DNA from: Alphaproteobacteria bacterium
Lineage (GTDB): Bacteria > Pseudomonadota > Alphaproteobacteria > CACIAM-22H2
Assembly: GCA_016793045.1 (NCBI GenBank)
Contig: JAEUKZ010000174.1
Span: forward strand, 1 to 37,145
DNA length: 37,145 bases
Direction: 5' to 3'
Part shown: piece after piece, positions 7,543-14,959 of the stretch
Layout of the letters: every line of letters begins with the position of its first letter
How positions within the stretch are numbered: position 1 is the stretch's first letter
Translations under genes and position numbers: made by a program
The notes under the pieces: generated by a model
The model's database searches: none
What the model saw: only the letters and a program-made list of their open reading frames with translations
Told to the model about the DNA's origin: nothing

Positions 7543-8820
7543 CTAGCGCAGTCCGGCGAACAGCGTACGGTAGGCATCGGCGCAGCGGGCGAGCCCGTAG
7601 CGCTGCTCCGCGGCCAGCCGACCGGCACGGCCCATGGCGGCGCGCAGGGCGTCGTTGCCGAGCAGGCGCGACAGGGCGGCGGCGAACGCGCCAGCATCTT
7701 CGGCCGACACGAGCAGCCCGGTCGTGCCGTCGTCGATGATCTCGCGCAGGCCGCCGACAGCGCTGGCGACCACCGGCGTGCCGCAAGCCAGGGCCTCGAT
7801 GGCGGTGTTCGGCAGGTTGTCCTGCACCGAGGGAATGGCGACCACGTCGGCGGCGCGACAGGCGCTGGCGACGAGGGCATCGTCATGCTCGAAGGGAACG
7901 TGGACGGCACGAAGGTCGGCGAGCCCTGCTGGCGGTTCGTGACCGAGCGCGAGCAGAACCGTCTCGCGGTTCGCCGTCAGGCGGCCCATGGCCGCGAGCA
8001 GCCGGTCGAGTCCCTTGCGCCGGTTCGACAGATACTGGGACATGAACAGCACGACATGCGCATCCGCGGCGATGCCGAAGCGCGCCCGGTCCGCTGCGCT
8101 GCGGCGGTCGTGAAAGCAATCGAGATCGATGCCGTTGGGGATGACCCGAACCGGCCGCCCCGCGATCGTCGGCGACTCCTCCGCCGCCGCCGCCATCCAT
8201 CGGCTGGGCGCGATGAACGTGAGCCGGCCCGGCGGAATCGCCGCGAACGTGCCGCGCTTGGTCATCCAAATGTCCGACGAGAGGTCGCTTGTCGATTCGG
8301 AGCCCAGCTGGGGACAAGCGCCGCAGCCGATGCGGTAGCGTCCGCAGCGGTCGTCGTAGTGGCAGCCTCCCGTGAACGGATTCATGTCGTGCAGCGTCCA
8401 CACGACGGGGACGCTCGCGGCTACCGCGCGTATGGCGTCGAAATCGGCGAAACCGGCGACCCAGTGGAGGTTCACGACGTCGTAGCCGTTCAGCGCGCGC
8501 AGCAGGTTCCTTCCGCTCGCCGCCTGCGGAAAGGAGAACGGCTCGTACCCGCGCGGTCGATGCGTGATCGCCCCGTCCAGCTCCGCAATGCGGACGGAGC
8601 GCCGCCGCTCGCGCCATCCGCCCAGGCCTGCCGGCGTGCGATAGACCCGGACGCTCGGGTCGGTCGAATGCCGGTCGCGCACGTGCAGCTCTGCGTCCGC
8701 GCCATCGTCTCGCAGCGCCCTGTAGAGGCGGTACGTCATTCGGGCCGCGCCGCCGCCGATGTCCGATGTCGACAGGATTGCGACACGGGGCCCGGTCCTG
8801 GAACGGGTCAATCCGGCCAT
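7543..8820 (-). CDS. Glycosyltransferase family 4 protein
   Basis: The protein is 425 residues if begun at the ATG giving MAGLTRSR; the frame is open 53 codons further upstream, but that part is not protein-like. An N-terminal Rossmann start (RVAILSTSDIGGGAARMTYRLYRAL) and a C-terminal GT-B half (FMSQYLSNRRKGLDRLLAAM, then EALACGTPVVASAVGGLREIIDD with the E-x7-E donor-sugar motif) define GT4. A cysteine-rich insertion, GGCHYDDRCGRYRIGCGACPQL, typical of a subgroup in polysaccharide loci, follows TLHDMNPF. It should transfer a sugar from an NDP-sugar at the inner membrane face. It stands alone, with no other polysaccharide genes in the window, so acceptor and pathway are unknown. Confidence 0.88.
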   Translation of the reverse strand: MAGLTRSRTGPRVAILSTSDIGGGAARMTYRLYRALRDDGADAELHVRDRHSTDPSVRVYRTPAGLGGWRERRRSVRIAELDGAITHRPRGYEPFSFPQAASGRNLLRALNGYDVVNLHWVAGFADFDAIRAVAASVPVVWTLHDMNPFTGGCHYDDRCGRYRIGCGACPQLGSESTSDLSSDIWMTKRGTFAAIPPGRLTFIAPSRWMAAAAEESPTIAGRPVRVIPNGIDLDCFHDRRSAADRARFGIAADAHVVLFMSQYLSNRRKGLDRLLAAMGRLTANRETVLLALGHEPPAGLADLRAVHVPFEHDDALVASACRAADVVAIPSVQDNLPNTAIEALACGTPVVASAVGGLREIIDDGTTGLLVSAEDAGAFAAALSRLLGNDALRAAMGRAGRLAAEQRYGLARCADAYRTLFAGLR

Positions 8821-9116
8821 CGATCTCGCTGGCGACTCGCCCGGAAACGTCGGCACTTGGCAAGCATCGGAGGTCAGTCGCTCGTCCGGTCGTCGATGAT
8901 GGCTGCAATGGTGACCTGGGATCGAGTCTACCGCATTTCGGCGGCGAGCGCCGCTCGCGCCGGCACGGCCCTGCGCCATACGGTCCAGGTCCGGGGATCG
9001 CAGCGCCGGTCCCGGGACGTCGCGCGGAAGGGCGACGACGGCTCCGCGGCTGGGCTATGATATCGACCGGGCGCAGGCCCGCATATTCGTCACTTTGCGA
9101 AGGACCTCGTTTGCCG

Positions 9117-10646
9117 ATGCCCGATTCCGCCGCTCCGCTGGACCGCAATTCGATCGCCGCTTTGCTTGACCGTCTGGGCGTGCCACCTGCCGCGTACCGC
9201 GACGGCGGATTGCCGGTACGGTCCCCGATCACCGGCGCGGAGATTGCCCGGGTCCGCACCGATGACCCCGCGGGCCTCGAGCGGACGATCGCAGCGTCGG
9301 TCGAGGCGTTCCGTGCCTGGCGGCTGGTGCCGCCGCCGCGACGGGGCGAACTGGTGAGGATTTTCGGCGAGGAGCTGCGTGCCGCCAAGGCCGAGCTCGG
9401 CCGGCTGGTCTCGGTCGAGGTCGGCAAGATCGCGCAGGAGGGCCTCGGCGAGGTCCAGGAGATGATCGACATCTGCGACTTCGCCGTCGGCCTCTCGCGC
9501 CAACTCTACGGGCTCACGATCGCGACCGAGCGCCCGGGCCATCGCATGATGGAGACCTGGCATCCGGTCGGCCCGTGCGGCGTGATCAGTGCGTTCAACT
9601 TCCCGGTCGCGGTGTGGTCCTGGAACGCGGCGATCGCTCTCGTCTGCGGGAACCCGGTGATCTGGAAGCCCTCGGAGAAGACCCCGCTGACGGCCCTTGC
9701 GGTCGACGCGCTGTTCGCCCGCGCGCTGAAGCGCTTCGGCGACGCTCCCGCGGACCTTGCGAGGGTCGTCGTCGGCGGCGCGGAGCTTGGCGCGGCGCTC
9801 GTCGACGACGGGCGCGTCCCCGTCATCAGCGCGACGGGGTCGACCCGGATGGGCCGCCTCGTCGGACCCCGCGTGGCGCAGCGCTTCGGCCGCGCGATCC
9901 TCGAACTCGGCGGGAACAATGCGATGATCGTCGCGCCGAGCGCCGATCTCGATCTCGCCGTGCGCGCGATCCTGTTCGCGGCCGTCGGCACGGCGGGGCA
10001 GCGCTGCACCAGTCTGCGCCGGTTGATCGTGCACGAGAGCCTTCATGAGGATCTGTTCGCGAAGCTCGCACGCGCCTATGGCCAGATCCGCATCGGCGAT
10101 CCGCTCGATCCGGCCACGCTCGTGGGCCCGCTGATCGACGCGCGCGCATTCGAGGCGATGCAGGCGGCGCTCGCCGCCGCGCGCCAGGCCGGCGGAGCCG
10201 TGACCGGGGGCGAGCGCGTGCTGGCGGACCGCTGGCCGCAGGCGCACTACGTCCGGCCGGCGCTGGTCAGGATGCCGTCGCAATCGGAGATCGTCCTGCA
10301 CGAAACCTTCGCGCCGATTCTCTACGTTCTGCGCTATCGCGACCTCGATGATGCGATCGCCCTGCAGAACGCCGCGCCGCAAGGGTTGGCGTCGAGCATC
10401 TTCACGACCGACCTGCGCGAGGCCGAGCAGTTCATGTCGGCCGCGGGCAGCGATTGCGGCATCGTCAACGTCAACATCGGACCAAGCGGCGCGGAGATCG
10501 GCGGCGCCTTCGGGGGCGAGAAGGAGACCGGCGGCGGCCGCGAGGCCGGCAGCGATTCGTGGAAGGCCTATATGCGGCGCGCGACCAACACGATCAACTA
10601 TTCGCGCGCGCTGCCCCTGGCGCAGGGGATTCACTTCGATCTTTAG
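9117..10646 (+). CDS. ALDH7-type aldehyde dehydrogenase (piperideine-6-carboxylate/2-aminoadipate semialdehyde dehydrogenase-like)
   Basis: A 509-residue protein starting at ATG 9117 (a TTG at 9111 is a possible alternative). Markers are ISAFNFPVAVWSWNAAIALVCGNPVIWKPSEKT, the NAD site around ATGSTRMGR, the general base in LELGGNNAMIV, and catalytic Cys297 in AGQRCTSLRR. The C-terminal EIGGAFGGEKETGGGREAGSDSWKAYMRR is characteristic of ALDH7/antiquitin, which oxidises 2-aminoadipate semialdehyde in lysine degradation (AmaB in Pseudomonas). No other lysine-catabolic genes are adjacent. The 296-bp gap to the divergent glycosyltransferase gene holds no other gene I can support. Cytoplasmic NAD+-dependent activity is expected. 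Substrate assignment rests on subfamily resemblance only. Confidence 0.88.
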   Translation: MPDSAAPLDRNSIAALLDRLGVPPAAYRDGGLPVRSPITGAEIARVRTDDPAGLERTIAASVEAFRAWRLVPPPRRGELVRIFGEELRAAKAELGRLVSVEVGKIAQEGLGEVQEMIDICDFAVGLSRQLYGLTIATERPGHRMMETWHPVGPCGVISAFNFPVAVWSWNAAIALVCGNPVIWKPSEKTPLTALAVDALFARALKRFGDAPADLARVVVGGAELGAALVDDGRVPVISATGSTRMGRLVGPRVAQRFGRAILELGGNNAMIVAPSADLDLAVRAILFAAVGTAGQRCTSLRRLIVHESLHEDLFAKLARAYGQIRIGDPLDPATLVGPLIDARAFEAMQAALAAARQAGGAVTGGERVLADRWPQAHYVRPALVRMPSQSEIVLHETFAPILYVLRYRDLDDAIALQNAAPQGLASSIFTTDLREAEQFMSAAGSDCGIVNVNIGPSGAEIGGAFGGEKETGGGREAGSDSWKAYMRRATNTINYSRALPLAQGIHFDL

Positions 10647-10839
10647 CCGGAACCGGGCGAAGCAGACGTTCGGCCAGCGCAAGCAGCGCCGCAGCGGGTT
10701 CGGAGGTGCCGTCGAAGTCTGCGCTTAGGCGCGCGAGGCGTCGGCGGAATGCGTCGGCGGTGCCGGGGTGGCCGACGACGACGCCCCGACGGCCGTCATG
10801 GGTCATGATGCCGCGATCGAGGGTGCGAACGGCGCCCAT
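10594..10839 (-). CDS. Small hypothetical protein, unrecognised
   Basis: An 81-residue frame downstream of the CBS-BON gene on the same strand. It overlaps the 3' end of the convergent dehydrogenase gene by 53 bp, which weakens the call. Residues 14-55 (THDGRRGVVVGHPGTADAFRRRL onwards) look protein-like, with an amphipathic helical C-terminus rich in Ala and Leu. It lies in the same frame as the 25-codon ORF upstream, separated by one TGA and one sense codon, so the pair may be a single gene interrupted by a nonsense codon. I do not recognise a family. Confidence 0.35.
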   Translation of the reverse strand: MGAVRTLDRGIMTHDGRRGVVVGHPGTADAFRRRLARLSADFDGTSEPAAALLALAERLLRPVPAKDRSESPAPGAARANS

Positions 10840-10842
10840 GAT

Positions 10843-10920
10843 TCAGCCCCGGCGTCGTCGGATCGGGGTCGGGAACGCCGCGAGCTCGGCATCGAACGGA
10901 AGGACGATACGGCGGGTCAT
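10843..10920 (-). CDS. Small ORF of 25 codons with strong ribosome-binding site
   Basis: The ORF starts at an ATG preceded by GGAGGGTCGC on the minus strand, an excellent ribosome-binding site, and reads MTRRIVLPFDAELAAF before an Arg-rich end and TGA at 10843-10845. The next ATG in the same frame is 3 bp downstream of the stop (81-codon ORF). It may be a real small protein, a translated leader coupled to the next ORF, or the 5' end of a gene broken by a nonsense mutation. The sequence alone does not decide. Confidence 0.35.
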   Translation of the reverse strand: MTRRIVLPFDAELAAFPTPIRRRRG

Positions 10921-11037
10921 GCGACCCTCCATCGGGTCGGGTTGGCCGGATACGCCTTCAGTGTCTGCCGAACGGGTTAAGTTTGGCTGAATCCGCGCCC
11001 GGCACCGTTCATCATCGGCCGAGCGGTGCGGCTGCGC

Positions 11038-11733
11038 CTAGTAGAGAATGGGCGGCGGCACGATCGTGTGGTCGACGACCCGCACGACGCCCGGAATGCT
11101 CTCGGCGGCGACGCGCACGGCGTTTCGCTCGGTACTCGATGCAACCGAACCCCAGAGATGCACGACGCCGTCGTGCACGACGATGTTCGGCGCGACGCCC
11201 GCGCCGAAACCGCGCGCCTCGAGTTCGCCCGCGAGCTGAAGGCGGATCGCGCGATCGTCGGCGTCGATCTCCGGACGCAGGCCGGGCGCCGAAGCGAGGC
11301 CCTGCAGCAGGTTGGCGCGACTGACGATGCCGACGAGCCGGCCGTCGCGTGTCACCGGCACGCGCTTGATGCGGTGGCGCTCGAGCAGATCGGCGATCGC
11401 GTCGACCGCGGTGTCCTCGCTAACCTGGATGACGTCGCGGGTCATCACTTCGCGCGCGGTGCGCCCGTGTGCCTTGGCGTATTCGCCTGCCGTCGTCTCG
11501 GGATCGGCGAACACACGCAGCCACCACGGGCGCCGCCGCTCGGTCTGCGTCTCGTGGCGGCGCATCAGGTCGCCTTCGCTGACCATGCCGATGACCTTGC
11601 CGTCGGTATCGACCACGGGCACAGCGCTGATCCCGTGCTCCAGGAGCATCGTCGCGATCGATCGGACCGAGACGTCGCCCGTCACCGACACCACGTGTCG
11701 CGTCATCACATCGGCAGCCTTCATCGTCCACAC
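11038..11733 (-). CDS. CBS-pair and BON domain protein
   Basis: A 231-residue protein if started at GTG 11733; ATG 11724 (MKAADVM) is an equally good start. Two CBS motifs are visible (residues about 5-64, with GISAVPVVDTDGKVIGMVSEGDL, and 93-148, with RIKRVPVTRDGRLVGIVSRANLL), separated by a charged linker with RRPWWLRVFADPE. A C-terminal BON domain follows (about 155-228), ending VVRVVDHTIVPPP. CBS pairs bind adenosyl nucleotides, while BON domains bind lipid or act in envelope stress. Such proteins occur in FNR/FixK regulons with universal stress genes, and a box at 11778-11791 lies just upstream. No signal peptide, so cytoplasmic. Partner unknown. Confidence 0.9.
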   Translation of the reverse strand: MWTMKAADVMTRHVVSVTGDVSVRSIATMLLEHGISAVPVVDTDGKVIGMVSEGDLMRRHETQTERRRPWWLRVFADPETTAGEYAKAHGRTAREVMTRDVIQVSEDTAVDAIADLLERHRIKRVPVTRDGRLVGIVSRANLLQGLASAPGLRPEIDADDRAIRLQLAGELEARGFGAGVAPNIVVHDGVVHLWGSVASSTERNAVRVAAESIPGVVRVVDHTIVPPPILY

Positions 11734-11777
11734 CCCCGGTCGTTGGCCGCACGCTATCCACGCGCCGCAACCCGGCG

Positions 11778-11791
11778 TTGATCCACGTCAA
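11778..11791. promoter_or_regulatory. FNR/FixK-type box in divergent promoter region
   Basis: TTGATCCACGTCAA matches TTGAT-N4-ATCAA at 9 of 10 half-site positions. It is placed between the divergent CBS-BON gene (start 11733 or 11724) and the host-attachment-family gene (start 11876). A class II position would start the minus transcript near 11743 and the plus transcript near 11826, both compatible with the gene starts. Inferred from sequence only. Confidence 0.6.
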
Positions 11792-11875
11792 GCAACCGGC
11801 CGCGCCAATCATCTCATTGTATCGCAGGCCCGCATATGCGATCACGCGTCCAATTGGTGGAGAGAGGAGGCCTCG

Positions 11876-12349
11876 ATGCCGCTCAAGCGCAATCCAACGA
11901 CCTGGATCGTCGTCGCCGATGGCCAGCAGGCCCAGATCTATCGTCTTGCTGCGGCAGGCCAGGCGCTCGAGCCGATCAGCGACGGCGCGCTCGCCTCGGT
12001 GAGCGCGCAACTGCGGCCCCGCGATCTCGGGACCGACCGGCCCGGGCGCGGTATTTCGTCGGGCGGCGGGACCGCGCATACGATGGAGCCGCGCGTCGAC
12101 GTTCATCGCCTGGAGCAGGAACGCTTCGCGCAGAGCGTGGCGGCCCGCCTCAATGCCGCGGCCGCACAGAACAGCTTTGACCGCCTCATCATCGCCGCGG
12201 CGCCGAAGACGCTTGGTGCACTCCGCGCAGCGCTCGACGGCAGCGCGAGCAAGCGCGTCACCGGTGAATTGTCGAAGGACCTGATGAAGATCCCTGCCCA
12301 CGACCTCCTTGGCCACCTGGCGGACGTGTTGCCGACCAAAGCCGGCTGA
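11876..12349 (+). CDS. Host attachment protein family (PF10116-like)
   Basis: A 157-residue protein; AGAGAGGAGG at 11861-11870 sets the start at ATG 11876. It opens with TTWIVVADGQQAQIYRL and ends with ERFAQSVAARLNAAAAQNSFDRLIIAAAPKTLGALRAAL plus KRVTGELSKDLMKIPAHDLLGHL, the typical shape of the family annotated as required for attachment to host cells (the Agrobacterium-derived name) and related to archaeal release-factor-like baeRF domains. Biochemical role is not established. The divergent CBS-BON gene and the FNR-like box in between suggest expression under low oxygen, where such genes often sit. Cytoplasmic; no membrane segments. Confidence 0.85.
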   Translation: MPLKRNPTTWIVVADGQQAQIYRLAAAGQALEPISDGALASVSAQLRPRDLGTDRPGRGISSGGGTAHTMEPRVDVHRLEQERFAQSVAARLNAAAAQNSFDRLIIAAAPKTLGALRAALDGSASKRVTGELSKDLMKIPAHDLLGHLADVLPTKAG

Positions 12350-12361
12350 TCAGGCGATCGT

Positions 12362-12784
12362 TCAGATCCGCTCCCACAGACCCGTCTCTTCGTCGAGTCG
12401 GGCCTGTTCCATGCCGCGGAAGTCGCGGCGCGAAACGATGCCGACGACGCGGTTGCCCTCGACGATCGGGACGTGGCGGAAGCCGCCGTCCTGCATCAGC
12501 CGCAGCGCCTCGATCGCGTTCATCCCGGGCGGCATCGTTGCGGGGTCGCGGGTCATGACGTCGCTCAGAGCGGTCTTGCCGGCGTCGCGCCCCTCGGCGA
12601 GGACCCGCGCGACCGCATCGCGGCCGGTGAATATTCCCAACAGCCTGCCGCCCGGATCGGTGACCAGCACGGCGCCGACGCTGCGCTCGCGCATCTGGCG
12701 GCATGCATCCTGAACGCTGGCAGCGGGCCCGAGCGTGACGGGGTCTTGATCGTGGACGACGTCGGGCATCAGCTTGCGCGTCAT
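12362..12784 (-). CDS. CBS-pair domain protein
   Basis: A 140-residue protein with an AGGAGGATCA ribosome-binding site directly before ATG 12784. It consists almost entirely of two CBS motifs: residues 5-62 with SVGAVLVTDPGGRLLGIFTGRDAVARVL and 73-130 with GGFRHVPIVEGNRVVGIVSRRDFRGME. Stand-alone CBS pairs sense adenosyl nucleotides and modulate partner enzymes or transporters; none can be named here. An FNR-like box lies 79 bp upstream with a TACACG -10-like hexamer (12835-12840) at class II spacing. It is convergent with the host-attachment-family gene 12 bp away and probably belongs to the same stress regulon. Confidence 0.9.
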   Translation of the reverse strand: MTRKLMPDVVHDQDPVTLGPAASVQDACRQMRERSVGAVLVTDPGGRLLGIFTGRDAVARVLAEGRDAGKTALSDVMTRDPATMPPGMNAIEALRLMQDGGFRHVPIVEGNRVVGIVSRRDFRGMEQARLDEETGLWERI

Positions 12785-12862
12785 TGATCCTCCTCGGGCC
12801 GTCAAGCGCGACCGCGCTGCAACCCCTTGGTGATCGTGTAGGCCGGCCGCAACCGTGTGGCG

Positions 12863-12876
12863 TTGACGCAGATCAA
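12863..12876. promoter_or_regulatory. FNR/FixK-type box upstream of CBS-pair gene
   Basis: TTGACGCAGATCAA matches the FNR/FixK consensus at 9 of 10 half-site positions. It is centred at 12869.5, 32 bp from the centre of a TACACG -10-like element at 12835-12840 on the minus strand, the spacing expected for class II activation of the CBS gene. It overlaps the stop codon of the polX-like gene (12873-12875). Confidence 0.6.
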
Positions 12877-13937
12877 CCGGGCGCCGCGGGCTTCCGGCGT
12901 GCGACCGGGGTTCCGCGTTCGCGCGCGAACGCGTCGAGCCGGCCCGCCTCGGCCGCCTCGATCTCGCCGTCGTCGGCGCGCAGTTCGGGCGGGATCCAGG
13001 GCAGGCCGACCGCCGCGTAGACTGATTCCTCGGTGGCGCCGGCGATGCGGCGGTTGCCACGGAAGACGCCATATTCGTTGAGCTTCAAGCCGCGCGCCAG
13101 GGCACGGCGGCGCAGCGCGATGTTGTGCGCCTTGCTGCCGGTGAAATAGACCAGCGCGGCGCCGAAGCTCTCGGGCGGGACCAGCCGCGCATCGATCTGC
13201 AGGCCGGAACGCAGCACGATCGCCGCGCGTGTCGGGCCATGCGCGAGCACATGGTCGGTGTTCGGCAGGGCGACGAAGCGATCGAGCGCGTCGCTGTCCT
13301 TCCGTGCGGCGATCAGGACGTCGAGGTCGCCGACATCGGGCCGGCGGCGGCGGAAGCTGCCCGCGACGACAACGGACTCGACCCCCGCCGCGGGCAGCAG
13401 CTGGCGGGCGACCGCGGCGGCGACAGGCTCGACGCTCTTGCGGACGAAGCGTCCCGTCGGCGGACCGGCCAGTGCGGCGGCGACGCCGGCCGCCGTCTTC
13501 GGGCCGAGCACGGCCGCCAGACGGTCGGCCGCGGCGGCACGGCGCAGATCGTCGAGCGAGCGGATATTGAGCGTCTCCACGAGCATGCGCGCCCGTTTCG
13601 GCCCAAGCCCGGGCAGGCGCAGCAACGCCACGAGCGCCGGCGACGTCCGCTTGCGCAGCCGCGCGAGCAGCTTCGTCGTGCCGCTTGCCAGGATGTCGCG
13701 GACCTTGGCTGCGAGATCGTCGCCGATGCCGGGCAGCGATGCCGGGTCGTCGCCGCGCGCGATCATGTCGGCGACCTCCATGCCGAGCCCGCCGATCACC
13801 CGGGCCGCGTTGCGGTAGGCGCGGATTCGGAATGGATTCTCCGCCGCAAGCTCGAGCAGGTCGGCGATCTCGTCGAAGATCGCCGCGATCTCGGCGTTGC
13901 CGATCTTGGGCGGCGCAGCGCGGGCGCGACGGGCCAT
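12873..13937 (-). CDS. Family X DNA polymerase (PolX-like) without PHP domain
   Basis: A 354-residue protein starting at the ATG giving MARRARAAPPKIGN; longer frames upstream look like noise. Helix-hairpin-helix DNA-binding segments are visible (LPGIGDDLAAKVRDIL and LPGLGPKRARML). The polymerase palm carries SFRRRRPDVGDLDVLI with the paired catalytic Asp residues and LQIDARLV with the third. The N-terminal half thus matches bacterial PolX, a gap-filling repair polymerase. Typical bacterial PolX is about 570 residues, with a C-terminal PHP 3'-5' exonuclease domain; here the frame stops right after the polymerase domain, and the following 88 bp lead into another gene. So this is a natural polymerase-only form or a truncated gene with its open frame intact. 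Confidence 0.85.
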   Translation of the reverse strand: MARRARAAPPKIGNAEIAAIFDEIADLLELAAENPFRIRAYRNAARVIGGLGMEVADMIARGDDPASLPGIGDDLAAKVRDILASGTTKLLARLRKRTSPALVALLRLPGLGPKRARMLVETLNIRSLDDLRRAAAADRLAAVLGPKTAAGVAAALAGPPTGRFVRKSVEPVAAAVARQLLPAAGVESVVVAGSFRRRRPDVGDLDVLIAARKDSDALDRFVALPNTDHVLAHGPTRAAIVLRSGLQIDARLVPPESFGAALVYFTGSKAHNIALRRRALARGLKLNEYGVFRGNRRIAGATEESVYAAVGLPWIPPELRADDGEIEAAEAGRLDAFARERGTPVARRKPAAPG

Positions 13938-14016
13938 CGTCAATTTGCGCACAGAGCGCGCCGGCGGACAATCGGGCGGGATTGTGGCGGTGCCCGAAAT
14001 GCGGTGGGATAGGCGC

Positions 14017-14457
14017 ATGCGAATCGGTGCGGACGATCTCCGCGACCTCCTCCGCAGTGTCGTTCTCGCGCTCGGCGCGCTGGCGGTGAGCAGCGCCGGC
14101 TGGGCGCAAGGCGGCGAGTTCCACCCCGACCTGCCGCGCTATGCGGGGACCTGGCGTGGCGCGGGCGGCGGCTGGGAAGCGACGGTGGAGGTCGCGCGCA
14201 CGCCCATAACGCCGAGCCGCAGCCTGCTGCGGATCGTTCTCGCCTGCCGCGACGAGGCGGGACGCCTTCTGGGCGACCAGCGCAGCTACGGGCATGTCGT
14301 GGACGGGCGGCAGGTCGATCTGCTGATTCGCTTCGGCGATCGGCGCGGGCCGCTGATCCGCCTCCATGGAACCGTTCCCGACCTCGCGCTGTCGACCGTT
14401 GCGGGCCGTCCCGATTGCGCGCGCCGGGCGTCGTTGCCGCTGCATCGCGAGCCGTAG
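14017..14457 (+). CDS. Small exported hypothetical protein
   Basis: A 146-residue protein if started at ATG 14017 (ATG 13999 is possible). Residues 1-32 form a signal peptide with a hydrophobic VVLALGALAVSSAGWAQ and a probable A-Q cleavage. The mature part (FHPDLPRYAGTWRGAGGGWEATVEV) suggests a small beta-rich periplasmic domain of the kind that begins with a G-T-W strand, followed by two cysteines (LACRDEA and RPDCARR) that could form a disulfide. I do not recognise the family. The gene is divergent from the polymerase-like gene, about 80 bp away, and is followed by a PAS_5 gene on the same strand. Confidence 0.6.
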   Translation: MRIGADDLRDLLRSVVLALGALAVSSAGWAQGGEFHPDLPRYAGTWRGAGGGWEATVEVARTPITPSRSLLRIVLACRDEAGRLLGDQRSYGHVVDGRQVDLLIRFGDRRGPLIRLHGTVPDLALSTVAGRPDCARRASLPLHREP

Positions 14458-14533
14458 CCGATCGTGTTGCTATCTCATCCTTCGGCGGTACACTCGCGTC
14501 GCGAAGCGCGCCGGCGTGTGAAAGGCCAGGTCG

Positions 14534-14950
14534 ATGAACGAACGGATCAAGTCGCTGCTTGATCTCTGGGAGGCCAAGCGCGCCGGCCGCGCGCTGCCGG
14601 CGCGTGCCGATTTCGCGATGGATGATCTCCTGCCGTGGCTTGGGCATCTGATGCTGCTCGACGTGCTCGAAGGCGGGGACGACTTCCGCTTCGTTCTCTA
14701 CGGCACCGCGCTGGTCGAGATCTTCGGCTTCGATCTCACGGGCAAGCGGGTCAGCGAGGCGATTCCCCAGATCGGCCCGAGCCCGCTGGAGGAGTACCGT
14801 CGCGTCTGCGCCACGCGCGCGCCCGACTATGTGGCGCGCCGCTCGCCAGCCGATCGCGAGTATGTCTCGATCACCAAGATCGCGCTGCCGTTGTCGTCGG
14901 ACGGGCGGACGATCGACAAGATTCTCGGTGCGATCTACCGGATCGACTGA
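14534..14950 (+). CDS. PAS_5 domain protein
   Basis: A 138-residue protein. It matches the small PAS_5 type: LLPWLGHLMLLDVLEGGDDFRFVLYGTALVEIFGFDLTGKRVSE is the usual W-x-G-H-x-x-L-x-D-V plus F-R-F-x-x-Y-G-T core, followed by the SITKIALPLSSDG strand. No output domain follows, so it is a stand-alone sensor or ligand-binding module, in the cytoplasm. The start follows AAAGGCCAGGTCG. It ends 9 bp before the convergent urtE stop. A second PAS_5 protein lies at 24653-25249. Ligand and partner are unknown. Confidence 0.8.
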   Translation: MNERIKSLLDLWEAKRAGRALPARADFAMDDLLPWLGHLMLLDVLEGGDDFRFVLYGTALVEIFGFDLTGKRVSEAIPQIGPSPLEEYRRVCATRAPDYVARRSPADREYVSITKIALPLSSDGRTIDKILGAIYRID

Positions 14951-14959
14951 GCTCGGGCG

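Noticed and set aside
10800-10845. SECIS for the in-frame TGA at 10843-10845
   Set aside because: The only hairpin downstream is short with a mismatch and lacks the bulged U and G-U loop of the fdnG element.
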